This document shows, piece after piece, positions 61,158 through 64,000 of a DNA stretch of 64,000 bases; positions within the stretch are counted from its first letter, which is position 1, and each line of letters starts with the position of its first letter. The translations under genes and the position numbers were made by a program. The stretch comes from Burkholderiaceae bacterium (lineage in GTDB: Bacteria > Pseudomonadota > Gammaproteobacteria > Burkholderiales > Burkholderiaceae_C). The notes under the pieces were generated by a model. The model saw only the letters and a program-made list of their open reading frames with translations. It did no database searches and was not told where the DNA came from. The DNA is taken from positions 62,001-126,000 of the forward strand of contig JAKLLA010000005.1 in assembly GCA_023150375.1 (NCBI GenBank), read 5' to 3'.

Positions 61158-62287
61158 CTCATCTCGACGCGACGCGTGCCGCGGCCGGCCGTGCTGGCCA
61201 GCTGCGCGCGCAGCTCGGAGTAGCGGTCCGATCGGCCGGCCCAGAGCCGGCCGATGGCTGCGGCCAGCTGCCCGTCGCTGCAGCGCTGCCCGTCGGGCTG
61301 CGCCTCGCGCAGCAGGCTGCGCAGGTCGTGGCCGCGCTCGGCGAACAGGCAGGTGAACAGCTGACCTTCGGTGGACAGCCGGATGCGGTTGCAGTCGCCG
61401 CAGAAGGCCTGTGTGACGCTGGAGATGAAGCCCACCTCGCCCCGCCCGTCGGCAAAGGCCCAGCGCTGCGCGGTTTCGCCCGGCTGCGCCGCCTCCAGCG
61501 GCACCAGCGGGTACTCGGCATCGATGCGCCGGCGTACTTCGTCGGAGGGCAGTACCTCGTCCATGCGCCAGCCGTTGGTCGCGCCCACGTCCATGTACTC
61601 GATGAAGCGCAGCACCACGGCGCCGCTGTAGCGCTCCCGGAAGTGCCGCACCATCGGCAGGATCTCGTGGTCGTTGCTGCCGCGCTTGACCACCATGTTG
61701 ACCTTGATCGGGCCCAGGCCGGCCTCGCGGGCGGCCTCGATGCCGTCGAGCACCGCGGCGACCGGAAAGTCGACATCGTTCATGCGGCGGAAGATCGCGT
61801 CGTCCATCGCGTCCAGGCTCACCGTGACGCGCCGCAGACCCGCCTGGCGCAGTGCAAGCGCCTTGCGCGCCAGCAGCGAGCCGTTGGTGGTCAGGGTCAG
61901 GTCGAGTCCTTCCCCCTCGGGCGTGCGCAGCGCGGCCAGCTGCGCCACCAGGTCCTCGATATGGCGGCGCAGCAGCGGCTCGCCCCCGGTCAGGCGGATC
62001 TTGCGCACCCCCAGTTCGACGAAGAGACGCGCGACGCGGGTGATCTCCTCGAAGGTCAGCAACTGCTGCTGCGGCAGGAAGCGGTGGTTCTTGTCGAACA
62101 CCTCCTTGGGCATGCAGTAGCTGCAGCGGAAGTTGCAGCGGTCGGTGACCGAGATGCGCAGGTCGTGCAGCACCCGCCCGAGCCGGTCGTGCTGGACAGC
62201 GCCGACGCGTTCGGCCGGCGCCGGCACAGGCATCGCCAGGCCGCGCGAACCGACGTCGTGAATCGCGATGATGTTGCGTTCGGACAT
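61142..62287 (-). CDS. moaA: GTP 3',8-cyclase MoaA
   Basis: A 381-residue radical SAM enzyme for the first step of molybdenum cofactor synthesis. The SAM cluster Cys are in [54 protein letters not shown] and the second cluster [20 protein letters not shown] are canonical. The C-terminal end is MSYIGG, the conserved Gly-Gly. The first 35 residues ([13 protein letters not shown]...) are an ordinary variable leader. The end overlaps ispF by 16 bases. Confidence 0.97.
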   Translation of the reverse strand: MSERNIIAIHDVGSRGLAMPVPAPAERVGAVQHDRLGRVLHDLRISVTDRCNFRCSYCMPKEVFDKNHRFLPQQQLLTFEEITRVARLFVELGVRKIRLTGGEPLLRRHIEDLVAQLAALRTPEGEGLDLTLTTNGSLLARKALALRQAGLRRVTVSLDAMDDAIFRRMNDVDFPVAAVLDGIEAAREAGLGPIKVNMVVKRGSNDHEILPMVRHFRERYSGAVVLRFIEYMDVGATNGWRMDEVLPSDEVRRRIDAEYPLVPLEAAQPGETAQRWAFADGRGEVGFISSVTQAFCGDCNRIRLSTEGQLFTCLFAERGHDLRSLLREAQPDGQRCSDGQLAAAIGRLWAGRSDRYSELRAQLASTAGRGTRRVEMSYIGG

Positions 62288-62384
62288 GACGGGATTCTGC
62301 CCGTGGGGACCGCGCCGCGGCGCGAAGGCCTGCGTGGCGTGAGGTCGATCGCCGGATGTGCGAGCGGCAGGACCGAGCCGGGAC

Positions 62385-63050
62385 TCAGCGCGGCGACGCC
62401 GATTCGGCTTCGGCCGACCGCGGCGCGGCCACGGCCGACGGCAGCAGCGGGGGCAGCCGCCAGGTGCTGCCCTCGAGCTCCGGCAGGCGGCGCGCACCGT
62501 TGAAACGCTGCGTCCAGTAGGCCTGCCGCATGTCGTCGACGCGCACCTCGCTGCCGGTGCGGGGGGCGTGGATGAACTTGCCGTCGCCCACGTAAATGCC
62601 CACGTGCGAGAACGCGCGCCGCATGGTGTTGAAGAACACCAGGTCGCCGGGCTTGAGTTCCTCGCGGCGGATCGTCAGCAGGTCGGCCGCCAGGGCCTGG
62701 TCACGCGACTGCCGTGGCAGCAGCCGCCCGATGCTCTGCTCGAAGACGTGGCGGGTGAAGCCGCTGCAGTCGAAGCCGGCGGCCACCGAGGTGCCGCCGC
62801 GCCGGTACGGCACACCCAGGAAGGTCATGGCCGACATGACCAGGTCCGAGGCGGTGTCGCGCACCCGATCGAACATCGAATCCTGACCCGTCGCGGCCGC
62901 CACGATGCCGGGGCCCGGGGCAGCCATCGTCGGTGCCGAGGCCGGGGACTGGGCCGGCGCCGGGGCCGCCCGCAGCGAAGCGCACAAGCTCACCGCCACC
63001 AGGCCCAGAAGGGTGGCACGACGCAACTTGGAACGGCTTCGGCGTGACAT
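62385..63050 (-). CDS. NlpC/P60-family (C40) cell-wall hydrolase
   Basis: A 221-residue exported peptidase. The signal peptide is at 1-34 ([20 protein letters not shown]). The C40 domain has the Cys nucleophile in [14 protein letters not shown], His in [11 protein letters not shown] and the third polar residue near FIHAPRTG. Such enzymes cut D-Glu-to-diamino-acid links in peptidoglycan stems. A good sigma-70-like promoter (TTGACA-N18-TATTCT) lies at 63077-63106, so the start at 63050 gives a short leader. Confidence 0.92.
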   Translation of the reverse strand: MSRRSRSKLRRATLLGLVAVSLCASLRAAPAPAQSPASAPTMAAPGPGIVAAATGQDSMFDRVRDTASDLVMSAMTFLGVPYRRGGTSVAAGFDCSGFTRHVFEQSIGRLLPRQSRDQALAADLLTIRREELKPGDLVFFNTMRRAFSHVGIYVGDGKFIHAPRTGSEVRVDDMRQAYWTQRFNGARRLPELEGSTWRLPPLLPSAVAAPRSAEAESASPR

Positions 63051-63076
63051 TTGTAACGGATAGCAAGAAGGCCCCC

Positions 63077-63106
63077 AGAATAGGGGGAGGTCGTGACGGT
63101 TGTCAA
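63077..63106 (-). promoter_or_regulatory. Sigma-70-type promoter of the NlpC/P60 gene
   Basis: On the minus strand, TTGACA (63106-63101) is a perfect -35 and TATTCT (63082-63077) a good -10, with an 18-base spacer. Transcription would begin about 20 bases before ATG 63050. Confidence 0.65.
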
Positions 63107-63224
63107 CCCGGCTGGCACAAGGTTCGCGTGTCTCGACGGGCATCACCTGACCTGTCGCAAGCCGACCTTGCCTCCGAGGCGGCCGGGTGAAACGGGGCGA
63201 AGGGCTTGCAGGCGTGGTCCGACC

Positions 63225-63253
63225 AAAGCAAAAGGCCACCGGTGGGTGGCCTT
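63225..63253 (-). terminator. Terminator of the H-NS-like gene
   Basis: On the minus strand AAGGCCACC and GGTGGCCTT pair as a 9-bp stem with a 4-base loop. The stem is followed by TTGCTTT. It lies about 55 bases after the stop at 63308. Confidence 0.65.
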
Positions 63254-63307
63254 CGAGGGCTGCGCCGTCTGCGCAGCCTTGCCGGTCGGCAGGGCGGGGG
63301 AAACGCC

Positions 63308-63649
63308 TCAGACCGCGAACTCTTCCAGCTTGCGACCGCCCTCGAGCGCCGCAGCCAGCCACTTGGGCTTCAGGCCGCGACCGGACCAGGTATCTCCGGT
63401 GGCCGGATCGCGATACTTCGGCGCCACCTTGCGCGGCGCAGCGGCGCCCGTTTCGGCCGATTTCGGCGGACGACCGACCTTGGTGGTCAGATCTGCAGCC
63501 GTGATGCCATGGTCGGCCATCATCTGCTTGATCTGGTTGATCACGCCGGCCCGTTCGGCCTTGCGGGTCTCGGCGATCAGCCGCTCCAGCTCCGCCTGTT
63601 GCCGGGCAAGCGCTTCCTTCTGCGCGATCAGTTCCTGATAGGTAGCCAT
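63308..63649 (-). CDS. H-NS-family nucleoid protein
   Basis: A 113-residue histone-like protein. An N-terminal coiled-coil oligomerisation segment (ELIAQKEALARQQAELERLI) is followed by a basic linker (TTKVGRPPKSA, AT-hook-like). The C-terminal DNA-binding motif is YRDPATGDTWSGRGLKPKWL, typical of betaproteobacterial H-NS/BpH3-like proteins. It probably silences AT-rich or acquired DNA. A sigma-70-like promoter lies just upstream and a terminator downstream, so it is monocistronic. Confidence 0.93.
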   Translation of the reverse strand: MATYQELIAQKEALARQQAELERLIAETRKAERAGVINQIKQMMADHGITAADLTTKVGRPPKSAETGAAAPRKVAPKYRDPATGDTWSGRGLKPKWLAAALEGGRKLEEFAV

Positions 63650-63682
63650 CGAAGTATTCCAGCGAGGTTGGTGCGGTGCCGG

Positions 63683-63712
63683 ATTCTAGGGATTCCTGTG
63701 CCGCCCTGTCCA
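63683..63712 (-). promoter_or_regulatory. Candidate promoter of the H-NS-like gene
   Basis: On the minus strand TGGACA (63712-63707) and TAGAAT (63688-63683) are separated by 18 bases and lie about 35 bases before ATG 63649. Confidence 0.5.
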
Positions 63713-63767
63713 GCCCGGATTTTCGCGCCCCGAAAGCTGTGCGAATCTCCGCAGTGCGACGGTTCCG

Positions 63768-64000
63768 TCAGGCCGAGGGCGGTACATAGCCCGCAGGCTG
63801 GTCCGCACCCTCGCCGAAGAAATATCGCTCCATCTGCCGGGCCAGGTATTGACGCGCCCGGGCGTCGGCCAGGTTGAGGCGGTTTTCGTTGACCAGCATC
63901 GTCTGGTGCTTCAGCCACTGCTGCCAAGCCTCCTTGCTGACCTGTTCGTAAAGACGCTTGCCGAGTTCGCCGGGGTATGGGGGGAAGTCGAGGCCGTCGG
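63768..64000 (-). CDS. Oxidative damage protection/Fe(2+)-trafficking protein YggX (partial, N-terminus beyond window)
   Basis: The C-terminal 76 residues are visible and read off the right edge. [40 protein letters not shown], the [18 protein letters not shown] segment and the PPSA end are diagnostic of YggX. It protects iron-sulfur clusters during oxidative stress. The complete family is about 90 residues, so only the first dozen or so are missing. Confidence 0.93.
   Translation of the reverse strand, partial: DGLDFPPYPGELGKRLYEQVSKEAWQQWLKHQTMLVNENRLNLADARARQYLARQMERYFFGEGADQPAGYVPPSA

Overview
The window is high-GC, densely packed chromosomal DNA of a betaproteobacterium, most likely a Burkholderiales member of the Leptothrix/Ideonella/Rubrivivax/Sphaerotilus neighbourhood. 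This is inferred from class I phaC-phaA-phaB, Bug-type (TctC) solute-binding proteins, a short H-NS-like protein, a MoaA ending in Gly-Gly, and Burkholderiales-style GC-rich palindromic repeats. I saw no rRNA, tRNA, CRISPR array, transposase or phage gene.

Layout. 1-2.9 kb: type I secretion pair (HlyD-like adaptor, cut by the window edge, and an RTX-type ABC exporter). 2.9-5.4 kb: NUDIX hydrolase, zeta-class GST/maleylacetoacetate isomerase, PgeF-like protein and a small membrane protein. 5.5-9.4 kb: polyhydroxybutyrate operon phaC-phaA-phaB closed by a terminator. 9.5-36.3 kb: one large catabolic island of two divergent transcription units with a GntR/FCD regulator at the divergence point. 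The leftward arm has RidA, a LigJ-like hydratase, two Rieske oxygenases, a Bug protein, a PDR/VanB reductase, enoyl-CoA hydratase, 3-hydroxyacyl-CoA dehydrogenase and two SDRs. The rightward arm has an NDP-forming acyl-CoA ligase, two acyl-CoA dehydrogenases, a Bug protein, a thiolase-like protein with an OB-fold partner, a class III CoA-transferase, a LigB-type extradiol dioxygenase, three RraA/aldolase-family proteins, a divergent crotonase, a GMC oxidoreductase and an aldehyde dehydrogenase. 36.4-44.6 kb: a secreted small protein, nadB, nadA, a ComFB-like protein and three paralogous proteins with Roadblock/LC7-like C-termini. 44.9-51.6 kb: an FSR-type MFS transporter, DsbD, a small protein, RraA, an HDOD protein, SerB and a DUF4405-like membrane protein. 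51.7-53.5 kb: an apparently 5'-truncated Ig-like surface protein. 53.6-64 kb: mfd, an EptA-like phosphoethanolamine transferase, ispD, a NYN-domain protein, ispF, moaA, an NlpC/P60 hydrolase, an H-NS-like protein and a partial YggX.

How the island may work (inference). An aromatic compound, possibly with an acyl side chain and O-methyl groups, would be bound by the Bug proteins, activated to a CoA thioester and shortened by beta-oxidation or retro-aldol steps. The Rieske oxygenases with the VanB-like reductase would hydroxylate or O-demethylate the ring. The LigB-type dioxygenase would open it. The LigJ-like hydratase and LigK-like aldolase would then yield pyruvate and oxaloacetate, as in the gallate/4-oxalomesaconate route. 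The substrate cannot be fixed from sequence.

The most unusual observations are a repeat family that lies in frame inside or at the front of three island genes and may supply ribosome binding sites, and the three Roadblock-like paralogs around nadB/nadA.
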